Of a stretch of DNA of 64,000 nt, positions 9,637-20,990 are shown piece by piece. The notes beneath the pieces were generated by a model. That model was not told the origin of the DNA. It saw nothing but the letters and a program-made list of their open reading frames with translations, and searched no databases. Position 1 is the first letter of the stretch. Each line of letters opens with the position of its first letter. This DNA comes from Panicum virgatum (taxonomy: Eukaryota; Streptophyta; Magnoliopsida; Poales; Poaceae), in contig NC_053137.1 in assembly GCF_016808335.1 (NCBI RefSeq), positions 6,027,904 through 6,091,903 on the forward strand. Direction: 5' to 3'. Both the position numbers and the translations under genes were made by a program.

Positions 9637-12600
9637 ATGGACACGCCCGACCGCGCCGCCGCGCAGCCGCCGCCGGCCTCGCGCGCCGAGGTGACCGCCC
9701 GCACCCTCCTCCTCCTCTTCCTCCCCGTCTCTCCGCCTTTCCCTCCCCCGCTGCAAGGCTGCCCGCCTCCTCGCACGGGACCCGGGGGTCAGGGGAGCAC
9801 CCCGCCAGGCCGCCACACTCCCTCCACCGCTGCTCCGGCCTCTCCCTCACCCTCGGGCTTCCCGCGGCGGAGGCCGAGACCGGGCCCCAACCGCCGCCGG
9901 CCCGTGCCGCGCGTCAGCGAAGCAGGGGAGCTTTTGCAGCTGGAGGGACGCGCTTCTCCGGCCTCGCCGGGAACCGCCCTTCTCCGGGACAAATTTTGCA
10001 TCGAGCAAGCAAAGCGAACCCCGTGCTCGGCCGCCGCTCTTCCTCCCCCTGCTGCTACCAACTACCCACTGCGCGCGTCCTCTGCGGCGGCGGTTCCTCG
10101 GCCGACCCCGCGTGCACGCTGGGCCGCGGGAGCCGCGGAGCGCTCCAGATCTGCCCGCCTGCTGCCACAAGCGCCTCCTGCTCGCGCAACCATATCACTC
10201 AGTGTTCAGGGCATCCGCAGACCGCAGCTAGTGCCCAGTAGATCCCTGCGAATATACCTGCTGCCTCCCCTGCAAACTGCCAGCGCCTCCTGCAGGGCCA
10301 GATCCATTCCGCGCCAGGCTTTGACCCGGGATTTTTCTCTATTGATTACTGCAGCTACTTGTATCCCGGCCCGTTTTAGAACACCATTTTTTCGCACATG
10401 GTTCCTGCCTTGCTCAAGCTGCATGTATGGCTCCAGTCGTAATTAACTACTAGTAATATTATACCGGAGCTTCTCCTCTGCGCTGGATGGATGAATATGC
10501 AAGTGCAAGTCATTCTGCACCCAGAGAATCTATCTATTTTCTAATTTGTGCGCGACCAGGTCCAGGGCACTAGAAAAAATTTGGCGCCTTGTTGGTTTGT
10601 GCTCGATGCTCATAACCCAGTAAGTATTTTGCTACTTTCTTTGTGCAGGACTCGCCGGTTTTCAGCTTCATCAACAACCTGTCTCCCATTGAGCCGCTCA
10701 AGTCCGCTTACAACGCGAACAGCCTCCAGGGGTACCAGTCCATCAACATAACCTCCATTTCTTCCATCTTCACTTCCCCGCACGACAACGCGCACAAGGA
10801 AACAAGGCTCGCAAAGTAAGTTCCATGCATCTTCCTTTCAGGCACATACGCTGGTGTTATTATGCGAGAGAGAGAAAAAAAACTTAAACTCGCGTCAGAA
10901 TAAGGTGATTCTGATGCTGTATTTTGGCCCTTTGCAGGAGCTCCCTCGGTGAAATTTCTGAAAGTGAGGCCTGTGCTGATGGCAGCAAAACAAACAAGCC
11001 AGCTAAGTCTTCAAATGCTGTCAGGTTGTTTGCCTGTGCTAGCACTGTCACTCGAGAAACCCGCACAGTTACATGTTCGGATGCGGCTGATCCTCCAACT
11101 GGGCCATGCGATTTGGCTCACCCTGCTCGATTCGATAATGGCAGTCCAGACCATAACACCACTCCTTGCCATGGTGTCAGATCAGACCTTAAGCAGGACA
11201 AGTGTCGGAAACTAGACGTTGTCCAGACCGTTAAAAATACAGTGGAGAAACGGAAATGCTTGTTCTCCACTGAAATCCAGCTCCTGGATGGTGGCCAGCC
11301 TGTGAATGGCAGTGATGACGTCTTGGGATGTCAATGGTCGGACTTAGTCTCCACAACCTCGGGTGAGCTTTTGGCCTTTGACTCCACGATGGATGACCAT
11401 CACAGAGGAATGCATCTCGCAGCTAAAAATGCAGAATCTTGTGGATACTTGCTGTCGAAACTTACAGGAGGTGGTGAAATCTCGGACAGAGCACATCCTA
11501 GTGCATCTGGTCAAGTATACTATCAAGAACTCGTGATGGGAGAAGATCAGACAGAAAATCCTCAAATATTTCAGGATGGTCAGCAAGCCATCTCAACAGA
11601 AGAAATTCAGGATAACATTTATGAAGAGAATGGATGTATTCCATTAGACTACAAGGTACTAGCACACAGTTTATGTTGACCTACCATTTTCATGTGTTAA
11701 TTAAAATGTTGCCGGTGTCTATTTAAAAAAATTGTTGCCCATGCTCCTTAGTACTGTATGGAGATATCTATGCTACCATAATACCCTCTCATTTGTTTTG
11801 TTCCTGTTGACATGTTCAGGTGGAAAGCCAACAACGTGGCATACGAAGACGCTGCCTGGTATTTGAGGCAGCTGGGTTCTCAAATACTGTTGTGCAGAAA
11901 GAGACGGTTGAGAGTCTCTCTGTCTCAACATGTAAAGGCAAGAGCCATGTACAAACCCAGCCACGTGGGTTGCGCGGTATAGGTCTACATTTAAATGCCC
12001 TTGCATTAACACCAAAAGGCAAAATGGCCAATCAGGATCCTATGGCTTCTGGTTTGCATCCATCATCAGGATCTGAAAAGGATGCACATGGCAAGTTTCT
12101 CTCAGCAGGAGAGAATTTTCCAAACTCTGGCGGTGACCTGTTAGAATTTCCCATGGATGATTGTTCAGCTGGAAGTTTTCCTGTAAATGATCATGTTTCA
12201 AGTCAAAGCGTCAGTCCTCAAAAGAAGAGGTTTGTTTGCGCTTCTGATTTCTTTTGGATGGTTGCAACATAATTACTACTATGTTTCAGTACACTTAACT
12301 GCTAACTGTATGGTTGAAATGCAGGCGTAAAACAGATAATAATGGTGATGATGGTGAGGCATGCAAGCGGTGCAGCTGTAAGAAGTCAAAGTGCCTGAAA
12401 CTGTATGTGTTCTTCGCACATTATTAACATTATGTGAAACTCTTATGTGAATGTAGTTACATGAAGGGGCTCATTCTGAAATTTTTGGGCTTGTAGGTGC
12501 AAAGTGAATGTATGTTACGTTATTCTAATTTTTTTTTTGTTCATTGTTGTCATGTGCAGGTATTGTGAGTGTTTTGCTGCCGGTGTTTACTGCTCTGAAC

Positions 12601-14392
12601 CTTGTTCGTGTCAAGGATGTTTGAACAAACCCATACATGAGGAAATTGTTCTCTCCACTCGGAAGCAGATAGAGTTTCGTAATCCGCTAGCATTTGCTCC
12701 AAAAGTGATTCGTATGTCTGACGCTGGTCCGGAAACTGGGGTAGGTGTTCTGTTGGACATTCAGATATAACTTCTGTTAGTCATTACTCACAAACATGTG
12801 ATGCTTAAGTTCTATAATAAATTGCAGGAAGATCCTAACAGCACCCCAGCGTCAGCTCGTCATAAGAGAGGATGCAATTGCAAGAAGTCAAGCTGTCTCA
12901 AGAAATACTGTGAATGCTATCAGGTACTTAACGTTTCTCTGGAAACTTGTATTGCACATGTTGCTATCTGAAATTGTACGTGGTGCAAGTTACTTATGCT
13001 TTAAATGTTTGATTAAATAAAAGGGAGGTGTTGGATGCTCTAGCAACTGCAGATGTGAGAGTTGCAAAAACACTTTCGGCAGAAGAGATGGTGAGCACTT
13101 TTGTGGTTTGTACAATCGCGCTATACTTGTTCCTTTTTCATACTAACAAACATTTTTTCTGGAAATTTGCACAAATGCTGTTGTTTCCTGCTAAAAAATA
13201 TTCCTCATATTGAACGGCAATAAAATTATTCGATAACCTTGCTTATGTTTCTTTGTTTAACAGTTCACCACTGTAATTTATAAGTAGGACATTCGAATTG
13301 TTCTGCTAGTTCTGTTCCTTAAAATGGTCACGTAATAGTTAAGTTGAAAAACTCAAACCTGAACGTGTGGGGGTTTTTGACATAAAATAAAAGTGCATCT
13401 GATTGAAAGAGCATTCTTGTCTTTGCAGTCTTTAGTTGTTCCACTTTTCTGAATAATCAACTTTTGTTTCCAGGAGGGTGGATATATGCTACGTTTGCTT
13501 ATTTCTTCTCTCAACCATACCATTCTAAATCCTAAATATAGATTACCCAACACAACCACAATATTCTGAATCCTGAAATGAACAATGCGCCATGTTTTTT
13601 AAGTTATTCATCTGAATATTAATGTTTTGTCGTCATGTGCTGCATCAGCTGACACTGAACTCACTGAAGAACTGAAACAAGAAGGTGAACAAACAGAAAA
13701 TTGTGGAAAAGAGAAGGAGAATGATCAACAAAAGGCAAATGTACAGAACGAAGATCATCCCCTCCTTGAGCTTGTTCCAATAACACCTCCTTTTGATCTT
13801 TCCAGGTTTGCTTATTACATATTCATCTCCTTGAACAAGCTTCATATCTTTGCTTCTGCATTCTATCAACTAATAAGTGAGAAATCTCTTCCAGTTCTCT
13901 GCTTAAACTGCCAAATTTCTCAAGTGCAAAGCCACCAAGACCTTCCAAAGCTCGCAGTGGGAACTCCCGTTCGTCTGCTTCAAAAGCTACTGCAACATTG
14001 CAGTCTTCTAAATCATCCAAGGTTGATGGTAGTGTTATCGATGAGGAGATGCCAGATATTCTAAAAGAAGCTGATTCTCCTAACAACTGTGTCAAGTCTA
14101 CTTCACCCAATGGAAAACGAGTCTCGCCACCGCATAATGCGCTTAGTATTTCCCCGAACCGGAAAGGTGGTAGGAAATTAATATTGAAGTCAATTCCCTC
14201 ATTTCCATCACTTATGGGAGAGTCAAACAGTGGTTCTACGATGAACGATACTGATAACACATTCAGCACATCGCCTCTCGTTTTAGGTAAGCACTGTTTT
14301 TGCATGTGTAGATAGCACTATAAAGTACTTATCTTGAAATCAATGACAGCACCTCATTCATATTCTTGTCCGCTTAACCAGGACCATCTTAA
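9637..14392 (+). CDS. TCX: TSO1/tesmin-like CXC domain protein (CPP/TCX family)
   Basis: Eleven coding exons: 9637-9690, 10649-10815, 10938-11655, 11820-12229, 12325-12402, 12560-12740, 12828-12923, 13024-13090, 13649-13805, 13895-14286 and 14382-14392. Borders and phases agree throughout, giving 776 residues. Exon 2 opens [19 protein letters not shown], the N-terminal signature of plant TSO1/SOL proteins. Exon 4 carries [11 protein letters not shown] and [10 protein letters not shown]. The first CXC motif (about 463-500) begins [19 protein letters not shown]. The linker has [11 protein letters not shown]. The second CXC (about 552-590) begins [17 protein letters not shown] and ends in [14 protein letters not shown]. 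The two zinc-binding CXC motifs bind DNA of the TTYGAA type. Family members act with MYB3R/DREAM-like complexes to control cell-cycle genes, meristem and floral cell division. The protein ends LVLGPS, as relatives do. Intron 1 (958 bp) and intron 8 (558 bp) are long and could hold regulatory sequence. The gene appears intact. Confidence 0.94.
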
Positions 14393-15947
14393 AGCTGTGA
14401 AGTCGACTACGGGACCGGAGTACGACTTGTAGTCCGAATATGTGCCTCACATCCTACAGCTGCAGCAAGGCTCGAGGTACTGTCAGAGAATAGTAACTTA
14501 GATTTAAGATGTAGTGATCTGTATTTGTAAAATAGGTAGCCTATCAATAATCTGTATGTAAGATGCTGTGTCGCTTGTAGCTGTTATTTTTATTGAATTG
14601 TAGTAACACTATAAATGACCTCTTGAGGAGGGGTTCCACAAATTCCATTCCATGTTTCTCGTCGCAAACTCTCATCAGGTCTGAAGCCAACCCCTATTGC
14701 TGAACAAAACCGAACTCTTCATCCGACAGCTCATGTATGAGCGCGACATCTGTTTAACCTGGGCAGCGTTTGAGGTTGGTCATGTATCTCTTTCCTGCAA
14801 GCATGTGCCTTCCTAATCCCATTGATGTATAAAGCTATGGGTGATACTCTGAACTGTCTTTAGAATAGTTGCAATGGGCGTTGAGATGTCAGGCTCGCCC
14901 TTCCTGAACTGGTACTACCAGAGTTACAGCTGCTGCACTGCCTGCATCTGCATCCATGCCCCACGAAATTCAGAGCACCCAGCTGAGTGGGGGTTGCTGG
15001 AAGCCTGCCTCCCAATCATACATCTCCAATGGAATGCAACTAACATTTATAGAACGGTTACCAAATGGCAGATGATAGTTGAAGAGAGAACTTGCAAAGG
15101 CACCAACCATCAGTACATGTCTGCTGAAGGGCTGCAATGTGTCTGAAGAATTGTGGGTTGGAGTTGCTGATAGGCCATTGTCAGTCCCGTGTATCATGCC
15201 TCTGCCAATTAGACAGTGCATTAGGCCTACCTGCTAGCCTGTCTGCCTTGCATGATTGGATACCACAACGAATAAAGCCATACACGTATATATATCATGT
15301 ATGATATACAAATATTTGCATATATATTATATATGATAAAGATGATTGTGGTAGGCACCTCCCTCCCTACCTGCCAAAACTGATGGCTCAAAACAGGACG
15401 GGTGCCAACAGTGATCCATCATCCTGACTTGGCATCTTGTTTAATGTCAAGTAGCAGGCAGTTAGGCAATGACATAACACAAGGCAACAAGTACCAACGC
15501 GTCCAAGAAAGATGCATGATGGCATGGCGGCCCCAGGGGGCAGAGAGCAAAGGTTCGCTTGCCACGCTCATCAGAGCTGGTCACCTTCATGGCTTCATGG
15601 GTCATGGACTCGTCTTCTTCCTCCTCCACCCAACGGCCTCACCGTTTGTCCCAGTCCTCGCCCCAATTTGATTCCCGCCAGCCTGTCGCGCAACAGGCCG
15701 GCCGGCCGGCCGCCCGGATTTGAGCAAATTCAGACGGCAACCGCTCTGAACCTTCTTCCTCAATCCTCATCGTCACCCCGGGGCCGGGGCCCCTGCATGC
15801 CCATGCACGTTGCCGTCAGGATCTCCCCTTCAGCGCCGCCGTCGCCGTCGGTGGGTCGCCGTCGCCGGAAACCATCTCACTCCCGCCGCCGTGTTACATT
15901 CGGCACTGATCTATAAGTAAACCCTTACCTATGAAAGTAGTGCTGCT
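14393..15947. other. 3' flank of TCX and intergenic DNA
   Basis: 14393-14640 is the probable 3'UTR, AT-rich with possible poly(A) signals near 14520-14610. 15283-15340 is an AT-rich run with TATATA motifs. 15500-15900 is GC-rich with open frames on both strands but no domain. No gene supported. Confidence 0.4.
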
Positions 15948-16029
15948 GCAGTTGCAAAAAATCTCTCTACATTTTTTCTTCAATCCAAGCAGTTGCAAAA
16001 AATCTCTCTACATTTTTTCTTCAATCCAA
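15948..16029. repeat. Exact 41-bp tandem duplication
   Basis: 15948-15988 and 15989-16029 are the same 41 bases, beginning GCAGTTGCAAAAAATC and ending CTTCAATCCAA. The identity suggests a recent slippage or replication duplication. Confidence 0.9.
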
Positions 16030-16904
16030 ATTTTTATAAGTGTCCATATATAATTATATATATAAATATGTATATAAAATATATGTAAATATGTGTCCTG
16101 TTTGATCAGGGTGGGCTGGTGGGCGGTGTGTGTGACAAGGACATTGGCATCTAAATACGCAGCAGTTGAACAGTAATCTGAATGAAGAGTTACCAGTGTA
16201 TGTAAGCTGGAGCCAGCCAGGGTGATGTGCACATGTGGAGGGAGGGAGGAAGGTTGGGACTTCTCCTCTTTGCAGCTGGAGGCCATGGATGGATGGGCAT
16301 CTTCTGCTTTTATTTAATGGCAGCAGTCCTTGTTTGACCCCATCCTAATCAGGATGTGCAGGCCTCTCATTCCTCTCTCTCCATTTGGTGGCCCTGACCT
16401 GGATTATTCCTACTTTGTTTAGTTGATGATAATGTTAGAAGAGTATTAATGTTTGTTCTTGCTAGCACCTTTCCCATGGTTAGCAACTTATTTTTTTAGC
16501 CATGGGCTGGTTGATTTGGTGGCTGTGGCATCATGCTATGCTCCCTTCCAAGCCAAGGCATAAAAGTGAAGAAATTTTAGAGGTAGTATTTGTATGAGGA
16601 ACAAGTACAGAGATTATTACTGGTTAGTGGGTAATTAAATTAACACCGTAAAAATCAATGCACTATCATGTCTCTCTACAGTTCCAACATATACCACTCC
16701 TGTGAAAAGAAAGAGAAAAGAAGAAGAGGAAAAAAAATTACAGTGTACAATATATACGGCCGTTTCTGTTTACCAATTTTACCCTCCTCCAGACCTCCAC
16801 TCACATGTCACATCCCAAGCCACGGATTTTACAAGTCGCGGTCGCGGCGGCGCGGCCGGCCGGCGCCAGCTGTCTGTCTCTCTCCCTCCGTCGGCGCTGG
16901 CCGC
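16030..16904. other. Intergenic DNA downstream of the LRR gene
   Basis: 16040-16095 is a (TATA)-rich simple sequence. The rest holds the expected 3'UTR of the minus-strand LRR gene (just left of 16905) and otherwise no recognised feature. Confidence 0.4.
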
Positions 16905-18038
16905 CTAGTAGTGCGGCGGGCCGAAGCAGCCGTGCTCGTCGCAGCGCGGCGGCGGGCGGTGCAGGAAGGCGAGGCACTGGTCGCCGGGGCGCTGGTCGGG
17001 GCGGCCGGCGATGCAGTTCTGGCGGTCGTCGATGCGGCGGATGTCGAGGCAGCGCTGCGGCTCGGTGCAGAAGAAGTTGTACGAGTAGGTGAAGTTGCGG
17101 AGGCTGGGCAGCGCGCAGATGCCCTCCGGGATGTGGCCCCAGAGCTCGTTGTGCGCGACGTCGAGCTGCTCGAGCTTGTGCATGCCGGCCATGGACTCCG
17201 GCAGCATCCCCTGGAGCTGGTTGGAGCTGAGGTCCAGCACGGTGAGCTCGCGGAGCCAGCCGACCTCCTGCGGGATGCAGGAGCGGAGGCCGGCGTTGAG
17301 GACGACGAGCTCGTTGAGCGTGCCGGCCATGCGCCCCACGCTCTGCGGGATGCAGCCGCGCAGGCGCAGGTTGGCGAGCACCACCACCGACGCCGGCGAG
17401 TTGCCGAGGTTCTCCGGCAGCTCGAAGTCGAAGTGGTTGTCGTTGAGGAAGAGCGCGTCGAGCGGCTTGTCGAAGATGGCCGGCGGCACGGGCCCGCAGA
17501 GGTTGTTGAACCGGAGGTCGACGTACTTGACGTTGGGCAGGCAGAGGATGTGCTGCGGGAACCCGCCGGAGAGGCGGTTGTTGCTGACGTCGAGCTCGTG
17601 GAGGAGGCGGAGCTTGGGCAGCGACTCCGGCAGGCCGCCGGCGAAGCGGTTGGAGTTGAGGTGCAGCAGCGCGAGGTCCGAGAGCAGGCCGAGCTCCTCC
17701 GGGAAGGTCCCCGCCAGGTCGCCGTGGTTGAGGTCCAGCCCGGCGACGGTGAGCGCGTGCGGGTCGTCCGGCGCCGCCGCGCAGAAGACGCCGAAGTAGG
17801 CGCACACGTCGGGGCCGCACCACCCGCGCGTCAGGTTCTTGGGGTCCTCCGTGATGGCGCGCTTCAGCGCCTGCAGAGCCACGTACGCCCGCTGCAGTCG
17901 CGGGTTGTTCGCCGCCGTCTGCTTCCCCGGCGCCGGCTGCTGCCCGGAGACCGCCGCCGCCGCCGACAGGACCAGGGCCAGGACCACCGCCGCCGCCGCC
18001 GGCAACGTCTTCTTCTTCACCATCCCGTGCATTGCCAT
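16905..18038 (-). CDS. Secreted leucine-rich repeat protein, At4g06744/LRX-like
   Basis: An intronless frame of 377 residues from ATG 18038-18036 to TAG 16907-16905. A minus-strand TATATAAA at 18124-18131 puts transcription start near 18100. The upstream in-frame ATG at 18167 is therefore outside the transcript, and MAMHGMVKKK is the likely start. Residues 1-33 form a signal peptide (Ala/Leu/Val-rich). Then comes NPRLQRAYVALQALKRAI with the LRX-type cap WCGPDVCAYFGVFC, followed by about ten LRRs such as LAGTFPEELGLLSDLALLHL. A Cys-rich C-cap follows (RNFTYSYNFFCTEPQRC). The tail ends ...CDEHGCFGPPHY with no Ser-Pro extensin repeats. LRX proteins bind RALF peptides and pectin in the cell wall. 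This member has only the LRR half, like At4g06744-type proteins. The function of that subgroup is not established. Confidence 0.9.
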   Translation of the reverse strand: MAMHGMVKKKTLPAAAAVVLALVLSAAAAVSGQQPAPGKQTAANNPRLQRAYVALQALKRAITEDPKNLTRGWCGPDVCAYFGVFCAAAPDDPHALTVAGLDLNHGDLAGTFPEELGLLSDLALLHLNSNRFAGGLPESLPKLRLLHELDVSNNRLSGGFPQHILCLPNVKYVDLRFNNLCGPVPPAIFDKPLDALFLNDNHFDFELPENLGNSPASVVVLANLRLRGCIPQSVGRMAGTLNELVVLNAGLRSCIPQEVGWLRELTVLDLSSNQLQGMLPESMAGMHKLEQLDVAHNELWGHIPEGICALPSLRNFTYSYNFFCTEPQRCLDIRRIDDRQNCIAGRPDQRPGDQCLAFLHRPPPRCDEHGCFGPPHY

Positions 18039-18123
18039 TTGCCGAGCTCTCTCGCGATCTGCAGCCAGCCGTGTGATCGATCGTTTGCGCTGATGATGCC
18101 GGCTGGGTGAATCGGGGCTTGGG

Positions 18124-18131
18124 TTTATATA
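18124..18131 (-). promoter_or_regulatory. TATA box of the LRR gene
   Basis: The plus strand reads TTTATATA, so the minus strand reads TATATAAA. It lies 86 bases upstream of the chosen ATG, a normal distance for plant core promoters, and decides between the two candidate start codons. Confidence 0.75.
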
Positions 18132-19083
18132 CACAAGACGACGGTTCGTGTTTGGGGAGTCGCGCACACGCTTTCGGCTAGCTTCGTGTATGCGCGTTCG
18201 AATTCTTTTCTCTCATATTCTGGGGGTTCCGTCTGCAAGGTTGACTGCGCATTTAAATTTCAGCTTTTGAGTTTTGTAATGAGGTGGTAGTTTTCGGCTG
18301 AATTTTGTACGAATTCTTTTCGGGTGGAAGTTTGGTGCTTTGTGATTGGTTCGTTGTCATGGGTGTCTTGGTCGAGCTGATGGCCTTATCTTGGGGGATT
18401 TGGACGGCTGCTGTTGTAGGCAGCAGCTGCCTAGTAGTGTAGGGGTCATGTGGTTAGTTATGATTAAGCATATGATTATGTATAAACTCTTTGGACGTTC
18501 AATAAGTGTATGTCGTTCATCTTCAAAAAAAAAAAAAGCTTCTGTTGGTACGCGGTCGTTTTCGTGAATTTTGTTTATAGCTACTAGTCTTGTAACCACC
18601 TGCAAATGATGGTGTGGTTTGTTGTAAACAAAACAACGCGGTTGGTTGTGAGGATGATCGGATGATGTGTGTGGGTCCTAAATCATTAGTGTCCTAGAGT
18701 TGCCCAATGGTGTTTCCTTGTTTTGGATTTCGAGGAATTGATGCTACGACCGTGTGAGAATGACGCGCGGTTTTCTCATACTTTTAGGAGCGAGTGGTGA
18801 AAGTTTCATTTTCCGCTATTTTCCGAGTGTGGACTGCCAAAGCGTGATGATCGCAGATGATGAAATGAAACTAATTGTGATCCTTGTGGAAAAGATTGTA
18901 CTATGCCATTGAGTAAAAGTCCATGTTACCAACTAGTATTTTTTTAAAAAAAGAAAAGAAAACAAATTAGATTGTTTGTTACCTGACTATTAGGACTAAC
19001 TTGTTTCCTATTCATCTCGATCATAATTGCTCTCTCCTCCGACGAAACCATGATGAAACTCCCAACGGCATATTTTCTACTTA
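18132..19083. other. Upstream region of the LRR gene and intergenic DNA
   Basis: A run of 13 A at 18525-18537, preceded by ...AATAAGTGTATGTCGTTC, resembles the 3' end of a small retroposon, but no target-site duplication could be matched. 18985-19083 begins the segment duplicated at 33.8 kb. No gene supported. Confidence 0.35.
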
Positions 19084-19615
19084 CTCCCTCCGTCCCAAAA
19101 AGAATATAAATCTCATTTTTCGAGAAGTCAAATATTTTTAAGTTTGACCAAATTTATACAAAATAGTATTAATATTTGTGTTACAATATAAATATTTTTA
19201 GATTAATTATGTAATATATTTCTATACTATATCTATACGAAGACACAAATATTAGTAATTTTTTGAGTACATTTGGTCAAAGTTAAAATAGTTTGACTCC
19301 TCAGAAAATGAGATTTACATTTTTTTTTTGGAACGGAGGGAGTATATGGCCTACAACTGGCAGCAGGCAGAGGATGCTGATTTGACAAAAATGCAGTTGG
19401 TGCGATGATGATGATGAATCGCCATATTAAAATGTTTTAACCCATCATCTTAGAATTTCCGGTGTAACCAATCGGTGCACGCATCTCGAAAACCGCCATA
19501 CTATTTTCTCTTTTCCTTATGCCAAGAAACTAATTCGTAATGTCAGTAGATAATGGCAGATTTTTTTTTCTGAAACACGGTGCACAGACAGACGCTCACG
19601 TATGATGGGAAGAAC
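18985..19615. repeat. Segmental duplicate A1 (matches 33.80-34.60 kb, direct)
   Basis: Words shared in the same order include TTGTTTCCTATTCATCTCG (A1) with CGTTTCCTATTCATCTCGG (33.8 kb), then CATATTTTCT, ATGGCCTACAACT, GATTTGACAAAA, TGCAGTTGGTGCGATG and TTATGCCAAGAAACTAATTC. The partner lacks the Stowaway element found here but carries its own roughly 550-bp insertion. A1 is contiguous with A2. Confidence 0.85.
19084..19342. mobile_element. Stowaway MITE (Tc1/mariner type)
   Basis: Termini CTCCCTCCGTCCCAAAA... and ...TTTGGAACGGAGGGAG are inverted repeats, flanked on both sides by TA (19082-19083 and 19343-19344). These are the hallmark terminal repeat and target site of Stowaway. The paralogous segment near 34.42 kb reads straight through (CATATTTTCTCCTTGCATGGCC) without the element, an empty-site confirmation. 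Confidence 0.93.
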
Positions 19616-19844
19616 AAAATATCTTGTACTATACAGTGCGCGTGATGAACCAAATCCAAGTGGCATCCCCTCTTTCCCCTTCTCAGTCAGACCAACTGAT
19701 TACTGCCTGAGCACTAACACTAAGCAATTCCATTCCACCACCCCTTTAACAATCTGCCAACTTGACACCAAGCAATGCCTCTCCTTTGAAAGAAGGAAGA
19801 GAAAAAAAAGAGTGATGAAAACTTTCCGGGTCCCTGTCCATTCA

Positions 19845-20414
19845 GGGGTTGTTTGGTTTCAGGGGCTAAAATTTAGTCTATGTCACATTAAAGAAAATTT
19901 TAGGCCTTGTTTAGTTCTCAAAAAAATTCTACAGTATTCGTCACATCAAATGTTCAGATACATGCATGAAGAATTAAATGCAGTTGAAAAAATAACTAAT
20001 TACACAGTCTATTTGATTAGCACGAGATGAATCTTTTAAACCTAATTAGTTTATAATTCGACATTATTTGTCAAGTAACAACAAAATGTGCTACAGTACC
20101 AAAACCAACAATTTTTCACCAACTAAACAGGGCCTTAGTATTTAGAAGTATTAAATAAAAGTTAATTATAAAACTAACTGCAGAACTCTAGGGCTAAATT
20201 GCGAGACGAATCTAATGAGGTATACTAATCCATTATTAGCAGATGGTTACTGTAGCATCACTGTAGCAAATGACCATCATTAGATTCGTCTCGCGAATTA
20301 GCACACAGCTGTCAAAAAATTTTTATAAATAAATTATATTTAATACTCTAAAATAGTAAGGTTTATTTTAATATAACAGGGATTTAAAAAAAATCCCTGA
20401 AATCAAACACCACC
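19845..20414. mobile_element. Outer Tourist-like MITE, interrupted by a second MITE
   Basis: The left end GGGGTTGTTTGGTTTCAGGG and right end CCCTGAAATCAAACACCACC are inverted repeats. The flanks are TCA on the left and TTA on the right, consistent with a decayed 3-bp TTA target duplication. The internal sequence has the CGAGACGAATCTAATGAG / CATTAGATTCGTCTCG inverted pair. It contains the complete element at 19903-20134. Confidence 0.8.
19903..20134. mobile_element. Inner Tourist-like MITE nested in 19845-20414
   Basis: It starts GGCCTTGTTTAGTTCTC and ends ...CAACTAAACAGGGCC, with exact TTA duplications at 19900-19902 and 20135-20137. The 3-bp TTA site and the ends fit the Tourist (PIF/Harbinger) group. 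Because it interrupts the outer element, it is the younger of the two. Related copies lie at 32.8, 33.6 and 42.2 kb. Confidence 0.88.
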
Positions 20415-20990
20415 TTATCCTGCCCAAAAGCCGAGAACAAACCAAAGGTTAGAGATGTGAGCCCCTCTCCCTTTGCATCTCCTCTCCTCCTAGAGTCCTA
20501 GTGCATCCAGCTTGTGCTCGTGAGTTCAGAGCAGGGGTTGTTCTTTCTGCTTGGCGCTACCGCCATTCTTTCCCTGGTTTGTTCAGAGCAGCGACGCGGT
20601 TCCTGGGCTCTGCTGTTGGGGATCCCTACTCTACTCCACCAGCAAGCCTCTGCTTTGATGGATGCTTCCGGCAGCTTTGCTAGTTTGAACAGCACAAAGG
20701 CACCGCCCGTCGCCGTCGCCGTCGCGTACGCTGTGGGCACCAGACCCTGATTCCTTACCTTCTGGACGTTTCAATTCAGTCCAGGGACACGGCCTCGTCA
20801 ATGGACGTCGTCCAGTATCAGAAAAAAAGGGGGACGTCGTCCCACTCCCATGGCAGCATTTTTAAACTGCAGCCGTAACTTCACTGCAAAAACTTGTTCA
20901 GAAGGGGAAAAAAAACTTCACTGCAAAACCATTTTCAGTGAGTGTCACCTCCCCTGTTTGTGTTTGGATCGCAGGAATTTCAGATAAACG

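Larger units (their letters stand above)
19615..20990. repeat. Segmental duplicate A2 (matches 39.88-42.25 kb, inverted)
   Basis: Read in reverse complement, the order of words matches 42.24 back to 39.88 kb: AAGTGGCATCCCCTCTTTCC, then GGAATTGCTT/AAGCAATTCCATTCCACC, GCCAACTTGACACCAAGCAA, GCATCCATCAAAGCAGAGGC, GGACGTTTCAATTCAGTCC and CCTGTTTGTGTTTGGAT. The two copies carry different insertions: nested MITEs here, a 1.39-kb retroposon and another MITE there. Confidence 0.88.

Noticed and set aside
9637..10446. 269-codon open frame starting at the TCX ATG
   Set aside because: Only the first 18 codons are coding. A donor GT at 9691 and the conserved [10 protein letters not shown] exon at 10649 show the rest is intron 1.
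16668..18110. 480-codon plus-strand open frame over the LRR gene
   Set aside because: It is the antisense of a GC-rich real gene on the minus strand. Its composition (Val/Glu/Arg repeats) mirrors the LRR codons and has no domain.
18167..18169. Upstream ATG as start of the LRR protein (420 residues)
   Set aside because: It lies upstream of the TATA box at 18124-18131, and the extra residues are basic and would hide the signal peptide.
18525..18537. Poly(A) tail of a retroposon
   Set aside because: The A run is present, but no matching target duplication could be found upstream.
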